Below the pieces are notes generated by a model. That model saw nothing but the letters and a program-made list of their open reading frames with translations, had not been told where the DNA came from and did no database searches. Both the position numbers and the translations under genes were made by a program. Positions 23,590-31,695 of a stretch of 64,000 nucleotides of DNA are shown one piece after another (position 1 is the first letter of the stretch; the number at the start of each line of letters is the position of its first letter). Origin of the DNA: Desulfoglaeba alkanexedens ALDC (lineage in GTDB: Bacteria > Desulfobacterota > Syntrophobacteria > Syntrophobacterales > DSM-9756); contig NZ_CP040098.1 of NCBI RefSeq assembly GCF_005377625.1, forward strand, positions 1,357,501-1,421,500, written 5' to 3'.

Positions 23590-23681
23590 GTTCCCAAGCT
23601 CCAGCTTGGGAATACAACTGTGCAGAAGCTCCAGCTTCGATTCCCATGAGGCCGTTCCCAAGCCAGAGCTTGGGAACGAGG
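23590..23681. repeat. Two palindromic repeats (TTCCCAAGCT core)
   Basis: Palindromes at 23590-23613 and 23654-23681 have the core TTCCCAAGCT with its complement AGCTTGGGAA. The second is followed by CGAGG. Related copies lie at 40052-40082, 60191-60218 and 60349-60376. The role is unknown; they could form hairpins in transcripts. Confidence 0.85.
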
Positions 23682-23726
23682 GGAAGAGACACAATCCAAC
23701 GGCATTGAAGGGCAGGGGAGGGCGCC

Positions 23727-24041
23727 ATGCAGTTTGAAAGGATTCGGGTGGCCACGCGGGACCACTACAGAGGCTCCCAGGAACCTCAGGCGTTTTGGTG
23801 GAGGGAGCGACACTACCCCTTGATCGAAATCATGGACCGGTGGTATGAAGGGCGCCTGGACGCGCAGCGGGTCCCCATGCGTTATTTTAAAGTGAAGACC
23901 GCATCGGGGGAGGTTTTCATCCTCCGCTATCATGAACTGTTCTGTGCCTGGAGCCTGCTGGTGCCAGGGAGATGCGGGGATGGGGCATGCTCGAGCCCTT
24001 TTGGGCCTGAAGAACACCACGCGCCTGCGCCCGGTACGTGA
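23727..24041 (+). CDS. DUF6504-like small protein, C-terminus overrun
   Basis: The first 80 residues look like a genuine soluble domain, with FWWRERHYPLIEIMDRWYEG and RYFKVKTASGEVFILRYHEL, resembling DUF6504 proteins of unknown function (recalled resemblance, tentative). The last 24 residues (after LLVPG) read out of frame through the parB remnant and are unlike a protein end. The native stop therefore seems to have been lost at the junction near 23970. GGGGAGGG lies 6-13 bases before the ATG. The open frame is 104 residues. Confidence 0.6.
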   Translation: MQFERIRVATRDHYRGSQEPQAFWWRERHYPLIEIMDRWYEGRLDAQRVPMRYFKVKTASGEVFILRYHELFCAWSLLVPGRCGDGACSSPFGPEEHHAPAPGT

Positions 24042-24312
24042 CGCGGTCGTCCGGCGGAGACTTTCCGTCCGCCGCACCGAAGCCCTCGTCCTACGGGAAA
24101 ACACATCGGGCGAAAACCTCGAACGTCCCTCACCCGCGTGCTCGTCGATTGAAACAGCTCTCGAGAGCACCCTGGGCGCGCGCGTTCGCTTCCGCAAAAA
24201 GGGCAGCCGGACCACCTGTACGCTCTCCTTCCCGTCAACCGAACGTTTTCGGAGCTTTCCGGAGAAACTCGGCATCCGCCCGGACGCACTCCCCGACGGA
24301 GGACACCCGTGA
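23980..24312 (+). pseudogene. parB: parB (spo0J) remnant: C-terminal third only
   Basis: The frame from 23980 reads MGHARALLGLKNTTRL, then RRRLSVRRTEALV. These are the hallmark helix-turn-helix exit and linker of ParB. A C-terminal dimerisation domain follows (LESTLGARVRFRKKG). About 110 residues remain; the N-terminal CTP/DNA-binding region (roughly 170-190 residues) is missing. Its stop overlaps the GTG start of the next gene (GTGA), so the original coupling survives. The place, shortly after rsmG, is where parA-parB usually stand. A functional ParB must be elsewhere, if present. Confidence 0.8.
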
Positions 24313-24743
24313 AGCGCATCGCTGTCATCGACGGCCAGGGCGGCGGCATCGGCAGTGCTGTGATTCGCAAAATCAAGGAGATTTACGGGGAATCCCTGGA
24401 GGTGTGGGCCCTTGGAACCAATGCCGTGGCCACGGCCCATATGATGAAGGCTCGAGCCAATCGAGGTGCAACCGGCGAACACGCCATCGTTCATTGCGCC
24501 GGCCGCGTCGACCTGGTGATCGGTCCCATAGCCATTCTGCTGCCATACGCCATGATGGGCGAAATCACGCCGCGCATGGTGGAAGCTCTCGGGGCTTCCC
24601 CCGCCTTCAAGCTCCTGATCCCGCTCACCCAAGAACCCGTTCTGGTGGTCGGAGCGGCGCGAGAACCGCTCCCACACCTGGTGGATCAACTGGTTTATGA
24701 GTACCTGCCCCGCAAACTGGGCCTGGAGACCGATGCATCATGA
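24309..24743 (+). CDS. DUF3842 family protein
   Basis: The 144-residue protein begins VKRIAVIDGQGGGIGSAVI, a Rossmann-like glycine-rich start, with VIGPIAILLPYAMMGEIT in the middle. I recognise this as the DUF3842 family, whose function is unknown. The GTG start overlaps the stop of the parB remnant and GGAGGA precedes it. Its stop overlaps the cobU start by 4 bases (ATGA). Coupling to cobU hints at a nucleotide or cobamide role, but that is only context. Confidence 0.75.
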   Translation: MKRIAVIDGQGGGIGSAVIRKIKEIYGESLEVWALGTNAVATAHMMKARANRGATGEHAIVHCAGRVDLVIGPIAILLPYAMMGEITPRMVEALGASPAFKLLIPLTQEPVLVVGAAREPLPHLVDQLVYEYLPRKLGLETDAS

Positions 24744-25342
24744 CCCGTCCCTTTCCATTCGACGGCCCACACCTGGTCCTGGGCGGCGCACGCAGCGGCA
24801 AGAGCCGCTACGCGGAAAGCCTGATCGCCGCCCTTCCTCCGCCTTACGTCTATGTGGCCACAGCCGAAATCCGCGACCGTGAAATGGCGGATCGTGTCGC
24901 AGAACACCGAAGCCGTCGTGGCGATCAATGGATCACCATCGAATGTCCCTTGGAACTTCTCCAGACCCTTCGCCGGCAGTGCCCCGCAGCCCACCCCGTG
25001 CTGGTGGACTGTCTCACGCTCTGGATCAGCAACCTTCTCCTCGACTACGGCGAAGCGGAAGCCCTTCGTCACGTCGATCGGCTCTGCGAGCTGATCCCCT
25101 CCCTTCCCTTTCCCCTCGTTCTGGTTTCCAACGAAGTGGGTACCGGCATCGTTCCAGAAAACGCGACAGCCCGCGTCTTCCGTGACCTGGCGGGGAGAAC
25201 CAATCAGAGGATCGCCGCGGCCTGCAGGAGCGTGTCGTACCTGGTTGCCGGCATCCCGCTGACCATCAAAGAATCCGGCGGGCCGTTCACCGCCCCGGAG
25301 GTTCCACGACCCGAATCCGGCGCCCCGGGCACTTCCCGATGA
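24740..25342 (+). CDS. cobU: Adenosylcobinamide kinase / cobinamide-phosphate guanylyltransferase
   Basis: CobU phosphorylates adenosylcobinamide and transfers GMP to it, giving AdoCbi-GDP for nucleotide-loop assembly. The 200-residue protein has the P-loop GGARSGKSRYAE, the second nucleotide segment HRSRRGDQW, LVDCLTLWISNLL, and VSNEVGTGIVP with ARVFRDLAGRTNQ. It overlaps DUF3842 upstream and cobS downstream (ATGA type), so this is a tight operon. Confidence 0.95.
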   Translation: MTRPFPFDGPHLVLGGARSGKSRYAESLIAALPPPYVYVATAEIRDREMADRVAEHRSRRGDQWITIECPLELLQTLRRQCPAAHPVLVDCLTLWISNLLLDYGEAEALRHVDRLCELIPSLPFPLVLVSNEVGTGIVPENATARVFRDLAGRTNQRIAAACRSVSYLVAGIPLTIKESGGPFTAPEVPRPESGAPGTSR

Positions 25343-26100
25343 CCCCTATGTGGCACCGAATCTCCCTGGCCCTGTCTTTTCTTACCGTGCTTCACCTTCC
25401 CGGCCGAAGCAAAACCCCCTTTGCCGAAGAGGATCTCGCCCGATCCTTCGCTCACTTTCCGACCGTCGGCCTTCTCCTCGGACTCGCCGCCGCGCTCACC
25501 GCCGCTCTCCTGAGCCCCTTCCTGCCATCGGCCGTGACCGCCGTCTGGCTTCTCATCGTCTCCGTCGTTCTCACCCGCGGCCTTCATCTCGACGGTCTGG
25601 CCGATCTCGCAGACGCCTTGGGCGGAGCCTTCGATCATCCCACCCGCCTGGACATCATGAAGGACAGCCGTATAGGCACCTTCGGCGCCGTCGCCCTCAT
25701 GCTTTGCCTGGCTGCAAAGGCGGCCGCTTTTAAGTCCCTCCTGGATGCATCCCAACTGGCCCCGTTCGTCGCCATACCGGCTCTTTCCCGCTACGCCATG
25801 GCCATGGTGGCCTTCCGCATCCCCTACGCCCGTGCATCCGGCGGGCTGGGAAGACCCTTCATCGAACACTTGTCGCGAAAGGAACTCACGGCCGCCGGCT
25901 TCGTCGCCGCCCCGGCGGCCTTTATTCTCTTGGGGTTCACGGCCTTTGCGCATTTCGCCGCCATCCTCCTCATCGTCCTTTTCTTCCGAAGGCTTGCGAT
26001 TCGCACCCTCGGCGGAGTCACCGGTGATGTGCTCGGCGCGTCCAACGAAGTGGCGGAAACCGCACTCTACACCCTTGCCGCCGCCCTTTCACCGATCTGA
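25339..26100 (+). CDS. cobS: Adenosylcobinamide-GDP ribazoletransferase (cobalamin synthase)
   Basis: CobS joins AdoCbi-GDP with the alpha-ribazole moiety in the inner membrane, completing the cobamide. The 253-residue protein has several membrane segments. The diagnostic DGLADLADALGG region with DIMKDSRIGTFGAVAL is present. The later GGVTGDVLGASNEVAE supports the call. It overlaps cobU by 4 bases. Confidence 0.95.
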   Translation: MTPMWHRISLALSFLTVLHLPGRSKTPFAEEDLARSFAHFPTVGLLLGLAAALTAALLSPFLPSAVTAVWLLIVSVVLTRGLHLDGLADLADALGGAFDHPTRLDIMKDSRIGTFGAVALMLCLAAKAAAFKSLLDASQLAPFVAIPALSRYAMAMVAFRIPYARASGGLGRPFIEHLSRKELTAAGFVAAPAAFILLGFTAFAHFAAILLIVLFFRRLAIRTLGGVTGDVLGASNEVAETALYTLAAALSPI

Positions 26101-26140
26101 TCGCCTTTCACAGCCCCCGGTATAAGAAAGGTGCACCAAC

Positions 26141-27139
26141 ATGACGTCCATCACCCAAACACACGCCCGAATCCTGGAACTCTTCAAGAACGCACCCGAG
26201 GCTTTCATCTCCGGACCCGAACTGGCTTCCCGCACGGGCGTCAGCCGGACGGCCGTTTGGAAGGCCGTGCACGCGCTCCGCCGCCTCGGATACGAAATCG
26301 ACTCCCATCCCCGGCACGGCTACCGCCTCGTTCGCGTGCCGGAAGCCCTCATCCCCGAAGAAATGCTGCCCCTTCTTCAGACTTCGTGGCTCGCGAGGAC
26401 TTACCACCACCAGACCACCGCCGCCTCCACCAACGACCTGGCCATCCAAATGGCCGCCCGCGGCGCTCCCCATGGCACGGTGGTCGCCGTCGAAACCCAG
26501 ACCGCCGGCCGCGGGCGCCTCCACCGGCCATGGCTTTCAGCAGCGGGAAAAGGACTCACCTTCTCCGCCGTTCTGCGCCCCGACCTTTCTCCTCAAGCGG
26601 CCCCTCAAATCACCCTGGTTGCCGCGGCGGCGATAGCGAAGACCCTACGCAGCATCTACGGCCTGAACGCCGCCATCAAGTGGCCCAACGATGTGCTCAT
26701 CCATGGGAAAAAAGCAGTGGGGATCCTCACGGAAATGCAGTGCGACCCGGACCGGGTGCGTTTCCTGGTGACGGGGATTGGTATCAATGTCAACGAAACC
26801 GCAGCGGAACTCCCGAGTCGCACCCGCTACCCGGCCACTTCCATCGCCCTGGAACTCGGTGGCCCGGTCAATAGAAAGCAGCTGTTCGCCGTGATCCTCC
26901 ATTCGCTCGAAAACGAATGGGATCGCTATTTTTCGGGACGGTTCAACGAACTACTGGAAGAACTGGAAGGTCTTTCGGCCGTACTGGGAAGGCGGATCGA
27001 AGTCGACTGTTCCGGAGAAGTCCTGCGCGGAGTAGCCCAGGGGTTCACACCTCAGGGAGCGCTCAGGATCCTCTCCGACGACGGAAATGAAACAGTGATT
27101 TGGGTGGGAGACGTCACCCAGGTGCTCACTTTCCACTAA
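26141..27139 (+). CDS. birA: Bifunctional biotin-[acetyl-CoA-carboxylase] ligase / biotin repressor
   Basis: BirA attaches biotin to carboxylases and can repress biotin genes. In the 332-residue protein an N-terminal winged helix covers about residues 10-65 (SGPELASRTGVSRTAVWKAV). The ligase domain has GRGRLHRPW, IKWPNDVLIHGKKAVGIL, and GIGINVNE. The C-terminal beta-barrel cap is present. The DNA-binding domain indicates the regulatory type. Confidence 0.94.
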   Translation: MTSITQTHARILELFKNAPEAFISGPELASRTGVSRTAVWKAVHALRRLGYEIDSHPRHGYRLVRVPEALIPEEMLPLLQTSWLARTYHHQTTAASTNDLAIQMAARGAPHGTVVAVETQTAGRGRLHRPWLSAAGKGLTFSAVLRPDLSPQAAPQITLVAAAAIAKTLRSIYGLNAAIKWPNDVLIHGKKAVGILTEMQCDPDRVRFLVTGIGINVNETAAELPSRTRYPATSIALELGGPVNRKQLFAVILHSLENEWDRYFSGRFNELLEELEGLSAVLGRRIEVDCSGEVLRGVAQGFTPQGALRILSDDGNETVIWVGDVTQVLTFH

Positions 27140-27165
27140 AATTCGCTGCATGCAGCGTGTAGGGC

Positions 27166-27528
27166 TCACGCCTCCCGAACCCGTTCCACCGCCTCCTGCC
27201 TTCTCTTGCAGTCGATACACAGCGTGGTCACCGGCCTCGCCTTCAACCGCTCGATGCTGATATCATCCCCGCACGCTTCGCAGATCCCGAAAGTGCCGTC
27301 TTCGATCCGCTGGAGCGCCTCACGGATTTTGATGATCAATTTGCGTTCGCGGTCCCGGATTCGAAGCATGAAGTTTCGGTCCGATTCCAAAGAAGCCCGG
27401 TCCGTGGGATCCGGAAAGTTGTCTTCCATGTCCGTCATGCCCGTCACCGTCTTTTCCGCCTCCGAAAGAAGCTCCGCAAGCCTCCCTTCCAGGACTTCCT
27501 TGAAATAGGCCAGCGTTTCCTGGTCCAT
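27166..27528 (-). CDS. dksA: DksA/TraR-family C4 zinc-finger regulator
   Basis: The 120-residue protein has an N-terminal coiled coil (about residues 5-80) and a C-terminal four-cysteine zinc finger, CEACGDDISIERL followed by CIDC. DksA-like proteins bind the RNA polymerase secondary channel with ppGpp. The coiled-coil tip contains DPTDRAS, a sequence close to the DxxDxA tip that is functionally important in DksA. AGGAGGGG precedes the ATG. Confidence 0.92.
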   Translation of the reverse strand: MDQETLAYFKEVLEGRLAELLSEAEKTVTGMTDMEDNFPDPTDRASLESDRNFMLRIRDRERKLIIKIREALQRIEDGTFGICEACGDDISIERLKARPVTTLCIDCKRRQEAVERVREA

Positions 27529-27606
27529 GATCCCCTCCTTCGCTCCATCGGCCTGAAGGGCATTCCGCTAGCACACACCCCTCAGGAAGTAAAGTCAAAA
27601 CGCACA

Positions 27607-28092
27607 CTAAGCGCGACTGTAGGTGCCGCTTCGGCCTCCGGATTTGAACGTCAGTTCGATATCACCGATGCACATCTCTCGATCCATGGCCTTGCACATG
27701 TCGTAGATGGTGAGGCCGGCCTGAGTGACGGCCATGAGCGCCTCCATCTCCACACCCGTCCTGTCGCAGGTCTTGACCTCGGCCTCGATAAGGATCATCC
27801 CGGCGCTTCGGTCGACATGGAAGTCTATGGCGACGGCGGTCAACCGGATCGGATGGCACAGCGGGATCAACTCCCAGGTCCGCTTCGCCCCCATGATTCC
27901 CGCAAGGCGGGCCGCTTCGAACACATTTCCCTTGGGGACTTTGCCGTCGAGGACGGCGGCCAGCGTCGGCTCGGAAAGACGCATTCGAGCCCGGGCCCGG
28001 GCTATCCGTTCGGTGCTGTCCTTTTCCGAAACGTCAACCATTCGGAGCCGGCCTTCATCGTCGATATGGGTCAGTTGCCTTTCCGTTGTCAT
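27607..28092 (-). CDS. moaC: Cyclic pyranopterin monophosphate synthase MoaC
   Basis: MoaC acts with MoaA in the first step of molybdenum-cofactor synthesis. The 161-residue protein contains FEAARLAGIMGAKRTWELIP, LCHPIRLTAV, KTCDRTGVEMEALMAVT and the C-terminal DREMCIGDIEL. The ATG at 28092 gives the family N-terminus (THIDDEGRLRMVDVSEK), but no strong ribosome-binding site is seen. It lies 13 bases after the DnaJ-like gene, so translation may depend on it. Confidence 0.94.
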   Translation of the reverse strand: MTTERQLTHIDDEGRLRMVDVSEKDSTERIARARARMRLSEPTLAAVLDGKVPKGNVFEAARLAGIMGAKRTWELIPLCHPIRLTAVAIDFHVDRSAGMILIEAEVKTCDRTGVEMEALMAVTQAGLTIYDMCKAMDREMCIGDIELTFKSGGRSGTYSRA

Positions 28093-28105
28093 TGGTATAA
28101 GGCCT

Positions 28106-28759
28106 TCAAATATCCACTTCCTGCAGGAAAAGCACAAGGTCTCCGGCAGGAACGGTAGGTGAAAGATGATCGCCGGCACCGGGAATCCGAAGCCGCATGC
28201 CATGTACTCCCGTAGATGGGATCCAAACGCTGACCGATCGCCGTTCGGTCACCAGCCCTCGCCCTCCGCAGGCAACACATTCGCCGCGCGTCTTGCGTCC
28301 GGCGCCCGCACACACCCGGCAAAACACCACCCTCTCATAACAGATGGTCTCGGGGCCTTCACGGCCGTTTCCGCTCGGCACCTGAAGATCAAACCGCAAG
28401 TCCACACTCCGGCAGGGGGCCGGCTGTCGCCGAGGAAACCCGAAATAGCTTTCGAAGAACTCATCGGGAAAGCCGGAAAAGCCTTCACTCCAGCCCGCAC
28501 CGTTACCGTTACCGCCTCCATTGCGGGCATGCCCGCGTCTCGTACCGTGGCCCCTTCTTTCATCGTACTCACGCCGTCTGGCAGGATCCGCCAGCCGCTC
28601 ATACGCCTCGCGAATGCATTGGAACCTTTCCCTGGCGTCAGGCCGCTGAGGGTTCAGGTCCGGATGCCAGCGCATGGCCAGACGTCGAAACGCCGCCTTA
28701 ATTTCTTGTTGACTCGCTTCGACGGAAACGCCGAGAATTTTGTAGAGACAGTCCGTCAT
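28106..28759 (-). CDS. DnaJ-like J-domain protein with a reduced zinc region
   Basis: The 217-residue protein starts with a J domain (about residues 1-65), including RRLAMRWHPDLNPQ with the HPD motif that stimulates DnaK. A Gly/Arg/Asn-rich linker follows. Only two zinc repeats of the CxxCxGxG type remain (CRVCAGAG and CVACGGRG) where DnaJ has four. The tail has LRIPGAGD. It is far shorter than DnaJ (about 375), so it is a specialised co-chaperone or CbpA-like variant. The pairing with moaC suggests shared transcription only. Confidence 0.8.
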   Translation of the reverse strand: MTDCLYKILGVSVEASQQEIKAAFRRLAMRWHPDLNPQRPDARERFQCIREAYERLADPARRREYDERRGHGTRRGHARNGGGNGNGAGWSEGFSGFPDEFFESYFGFPRRQPAPCRSVDLRFDLQVPSGNGREGPETICYERVVFCRVCAGAGRKTRGECVACGGRGLVTERRSVSVWIPSTGVHGMRLRIPGAGDHLSPTVPAGDLVLFLQEVDI

Positions 28760-28953
28760 GCCGCTACGCCCTGTTCCAGCCCCGCGGGCGGTTATGGTTT
28801 CATGGCTTATAGGATCAAGGGGCGCCCTTCGCCCCATGAGCGGCGGGCGAAAAATCGCTTCATTCCGCCGCGAGAATGGTCGATTCTAAAAAGAACGCCC
28901 GGCATTGGCAAGCCTTCTCAGACGCTTCCCCGTTCACGATGGAACCGCCCGAC

Positions 28954-30480
28954 ATGGTCGCCAAAACCTACACACTCGGACTCCTCGGCATAGACGCCTT
29001 CCTGGTGGAAGTCGAGGTGGACATCTCGACCGGCCTTCCGTCCTTCGCCACCGTCGGGTTGCCTGACAGCATCGTCCGGGAAAGCCGGGACCGCATCAAG
29101 GCGGCAATTCAAAACAGCGGCTACCCTTTTCCCATGGATCGGGTGACGGTGAACCTTGCCCCCGCTCACATGAAAAAGGAGGGTTCCGGTTTCGATCTTC
29201 CTATCGCTGCGGCTATTCTGGCAGCCACCGGCCTCATCGACGCCGGAGCGTTGCAGGATGCCCTGCTCGTAGGGGAACTCTCGCTGGACGGACAAGTGAG
29301 GGGGATCGTCGGGACCCTCCCCATGGCCGTCGAAGCCCAACGCCAGGGTCGGTCCGCTTTCTACGTTCCTTCGGAAAATGTTCAGGAAGCCGCCATCGTC
29401 CAAGATCTCAACGTCTACGGCATCCAGCACCTATCTCAGTTGGTCGAACTGCTGGCGGGAAGGCTGGAACTGGAACCCCAACGCTTCGCCGCCGGCCGCC
29501 TCCTCGACGCCCCCGATCCCGACGGCCCGGACTTGCTCGATGTAAAGGGCCAAGAACACGCCAAGAGAGCCTTGGAAGTGGCCGCCGCCGGCGCCCACAA
29601 CCTCCTGCTCATCGGTCCGCCCGGTTCGGGCAAGACCATGCTTTCCCAGCGGCTTCCCTCCATCCTTCCCCCGTTGAGTTTCGACGAGGCGCTGCAGACA
29701 TCCAAGATCTACAGTGTGGCTGGACTGCTGAAAGGCCGTCCGCTGGTCACGCGCCGGCCTTTCCGAAACCCTCATCACACCATCTCCGATGCCGGGCTCA
29801 TCGGCGGAGGCCATATCCCGCGGCCCGGGGAAGTCAGCCTCGCCCACAACGGCGTACTTTTTCTCGACGAATTTCCCGAGTTTCGCAGGAACATCCTGGA
29901 CCTGCTGAGGCAACCCCTGGAGGACGGAAGGGTTACCATCGCCAGAGCCAACATGACCCTCACCTATCCCGCCTCCTTCATGCTGGTCGCCGCCATGAAT
30001 CCCTGCCCTTGCGGCTATGCCGGAGACCCCAACCACGCCTGCCGGTGTTCCGAGCATCACATCCATCGGTACCGAAGTCGCATCTCCGGCCCCATCTTGG
30101 ACCGCATCGACCTCCATGTCGAGGTCCCCGCCGTCCGCTACGAAGATCTCAAAGGCTCCTCCGCCGGCGAATCTTCGGAAGCCATCCGTCGGCGGGTTGT
30201 GAACGCTCGGCAACGCCAACTGGCCCGCCTCTCGACCGAAAAGACTTTCAGCAACGCGGCCATGACCCCCAAACAAATCCACCGCCATTGCCGCCTGGAC
30301 GAGCACGGGCTCCATATTCTCGAAGACGCCATCCGCCGCCTCGGCTTCAGCGCCCGCGCCTACCACCGCATCCTCAAGGTCTCCCGAACCATTGCGGATC
30401 TCGAAGATTCCGAGGACATCCGGCCTCATCATGTGCTCGAAGCCATTCAGTACCGGTCGCTTGACCGGGATCTCTTTTGA
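28954..30480 (+). CDS. comM: YifB/ComM family Mg-chelatase-like AAA ATPase
   Basis: ComM is a hexameric helicase that promotes branch migration during natural transformation in other bacteria. The protein has 508 residues. An N-terminal Lon-protease-like domain covers about residues 15-140 ([15 protein letters not shown]). The ATPase P-loop is [17 protein letters not shown], with FLDEFPEF (Walker B) and a [17 protein letters not shown] zinc-type loop. The ATG at 28954 matches the family N-terminus; upstream ATGs at 28876 and 28939 cannot be excluded because no ribosome-binding site is clear. Confidence 0.92.
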   Translation: MVAKTYTLGLLGIDAFLVEVEVDISTGLPSFATVGLPDSIVRESRDRIKAAIQNSGYPFPMDRVTVNLAPAHMKKEGSGFDLPIAAAILAATGLIDAGALQDALLVGELSLDGQVRGIVGTLPMAVEAQRQGRSAFYVPSENVQEAAIVQDLNVYGIQHLSQLVELLAGRLELEPQRFAAGRLLDAPDPDGPDLLDVKGQEHAKRALEVAAAGAHNLLLIGPPGSGKTMLSQRLPSILPPLSFDEALQTSKIYSVAGLLKGRPLVTRRPFRNPHHTISDAGLIGGGHIPRPGEVSLAHNGVLFLDEFPEFRRNILDLLRQPLEDGRVTIARANMTLTYPASFMLVAAMNPCPCGYAGDPNHACRCSEHHIHRYRSRISGPILDRIDLHVEVPAVRYEDLKGSSAGESSEAIRRRVVNARQRQLARLSTEKTFSNAAMTPKQIHRHCRLDEHGLHILEDAIRRLGFSARAYHRILKVSRTIADLEDSEDIRPHHVLEAIQYRSLDRDLF

Positions 30481-30762
30481 TCCGGGAGCCCAAGCCCCCC
30501 CGGCTCTCAGGGGTGGACACGCCGTTTCTTCTCACAGAGGAACCCATCCTGCCGGCAAGGCCGCAGCCGATAATTTCTACTCACATGATCATTCTCCAGC
30601 ATGATGTCGTTTCCCATTTTTCTGGTTAAAACATTTCACCCATGCCTCTATGTTGTGCCATCTGTGAGGTCTTTCCCTCGCGGCGGGCACCACTTCCGCT
30701 GCGCCGTCCGGTTCTTGTTTCCGTTTTGATTGCGACATTCACGCCGCCAAGGAGGAAGCACC

Positions 30763-31695
30763 ATGAAAGACACGTCCAGTTTGCGAAGCGGCCTTTTTTG
30801 CTTCACCATTCTGGCGCTCATGAGCCTCTGCGTTGCCGCAGGGCCCAGAGTTTCGTCCGCCAAGACCATTCGGTTCCTCGACAACAGCTGGGACACCATC
30901 CAGGTTCACAACCGAATCGTCGGGTTCGTCGCCAAGCACGGCTACGGCTATGATCCCGATTACATCACCAGCGAGACAATCCCCGGCATGGCTGGGCTCA
31001 TGCGGGGAGATGCGGACATCAACATGGAAGTATGGATCGAAAACGTACAGGAAGCCTACGACAAGGGAATTTCGTCCGGGGTCCTGCTCGACCTGGGGAG
31101 CAATTTCCCCGACAGTTGGCAGGGTTGGCTTGTCCCCACGTATGTGATCCAAGGCGACGTGGAAAGGGGTATCAAACCGATGGCTCCCGACTTGAAATCC
31201 GTGTTCGATATGCCCAAGTACTGGGAGCTTTTCAAAGATCCCGAAGATCCTTCCAAGGGACGTTTCTACAGTTCCATCCCTGGCTGGAAAGTCACCGAAC
31301 TCAACGAACAGAAATTCAAGGCCTACGGTATGGAAGAACCGCGCGTGCTGCTCTACGAGTGGGAAGGTCCGAAAACCGCCCGCCACATGCTCCAGGCCAA
31401 CCACAATGACCACGCGTTCGTTCTCACCAAGAATCGGAGGCTTTGGGGGCTGGTCACCCGGGAGACACTTCGACAACTCATCGATAGCGGAAAACCTTCC
31501 ATCAGGGACGCTCTCATCACAGACATTCCCACCTGCAAACCGGAGATGCTGGTGGAAGAGTTGTTCCTACTGGCTTCCTCCAGCCCATATCCCATCGCGG
31601 TGGTCAACGAACAAGGCCGTTTTCTGGGTGAAATCGACAATCGGACCATTCTGGACAGCATGATCCAGGAACGAGGGTCTTTGAATGTGGAATGA
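30763..31695 (+). CDS. Chimera: OpuAC/ProX-type binding protein fused to ProV CBS tail
   Basis: The first 190 residues have a signal peptide (hydrophobic to about residue 30) and the front of a glycine betaine/proline-type binding protein (SETIPGMAGLMRGDADINME, SSIPGWKVTELNEQKFKAYG). From about residue 190 the sequence changes to the CBS domains that end the ATPase ProV/OpuAA (LYEWEGPKTARHML, ITDIPTCKPEMLVEELF). The rear lobe of the binding protein and the whole ATPase domain are missing. An in-frame deletion across the two genes explains this. The ATG at 30763 is preceded by AAGGAGG. The product is unlikely to work in transport. Confidence 0.85.
   Translation: MKDTSSLRSGLFCFTILALMSLCVAAGPRVSSAKTIRFLDNSWDTIQVHNRIVGFVAKHGYGYDPDYITSETIPGMAGLMRGDADINMEVWIENVQEAYDKGISSGVLLDLGSNFPDSWQGWLVPTYVIQGDVERGIKPMAPDLKSVFDMPKYWELFKDPEDPSKGRFYSSIPGWKVTELNEQKFKAYGMEEPRVLLYEWEGPKTARHMLQANHNDHAFVLTKNRRLWGLVTRETLRQLIDSGKPSIRDALITDIPTCKPEMLVEELFLLASSSPYPIAVVNEQGRFLGEIDNRTILDSMIQERGSLNVE

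Noticed and set aside
22645-24308. Cobalamin riboswitch upstream of the first corrinoid genes
   Set aside because: No B12-box-like conserved sequence or suitable leader was found before cobU, DUF3842 or cbiA.
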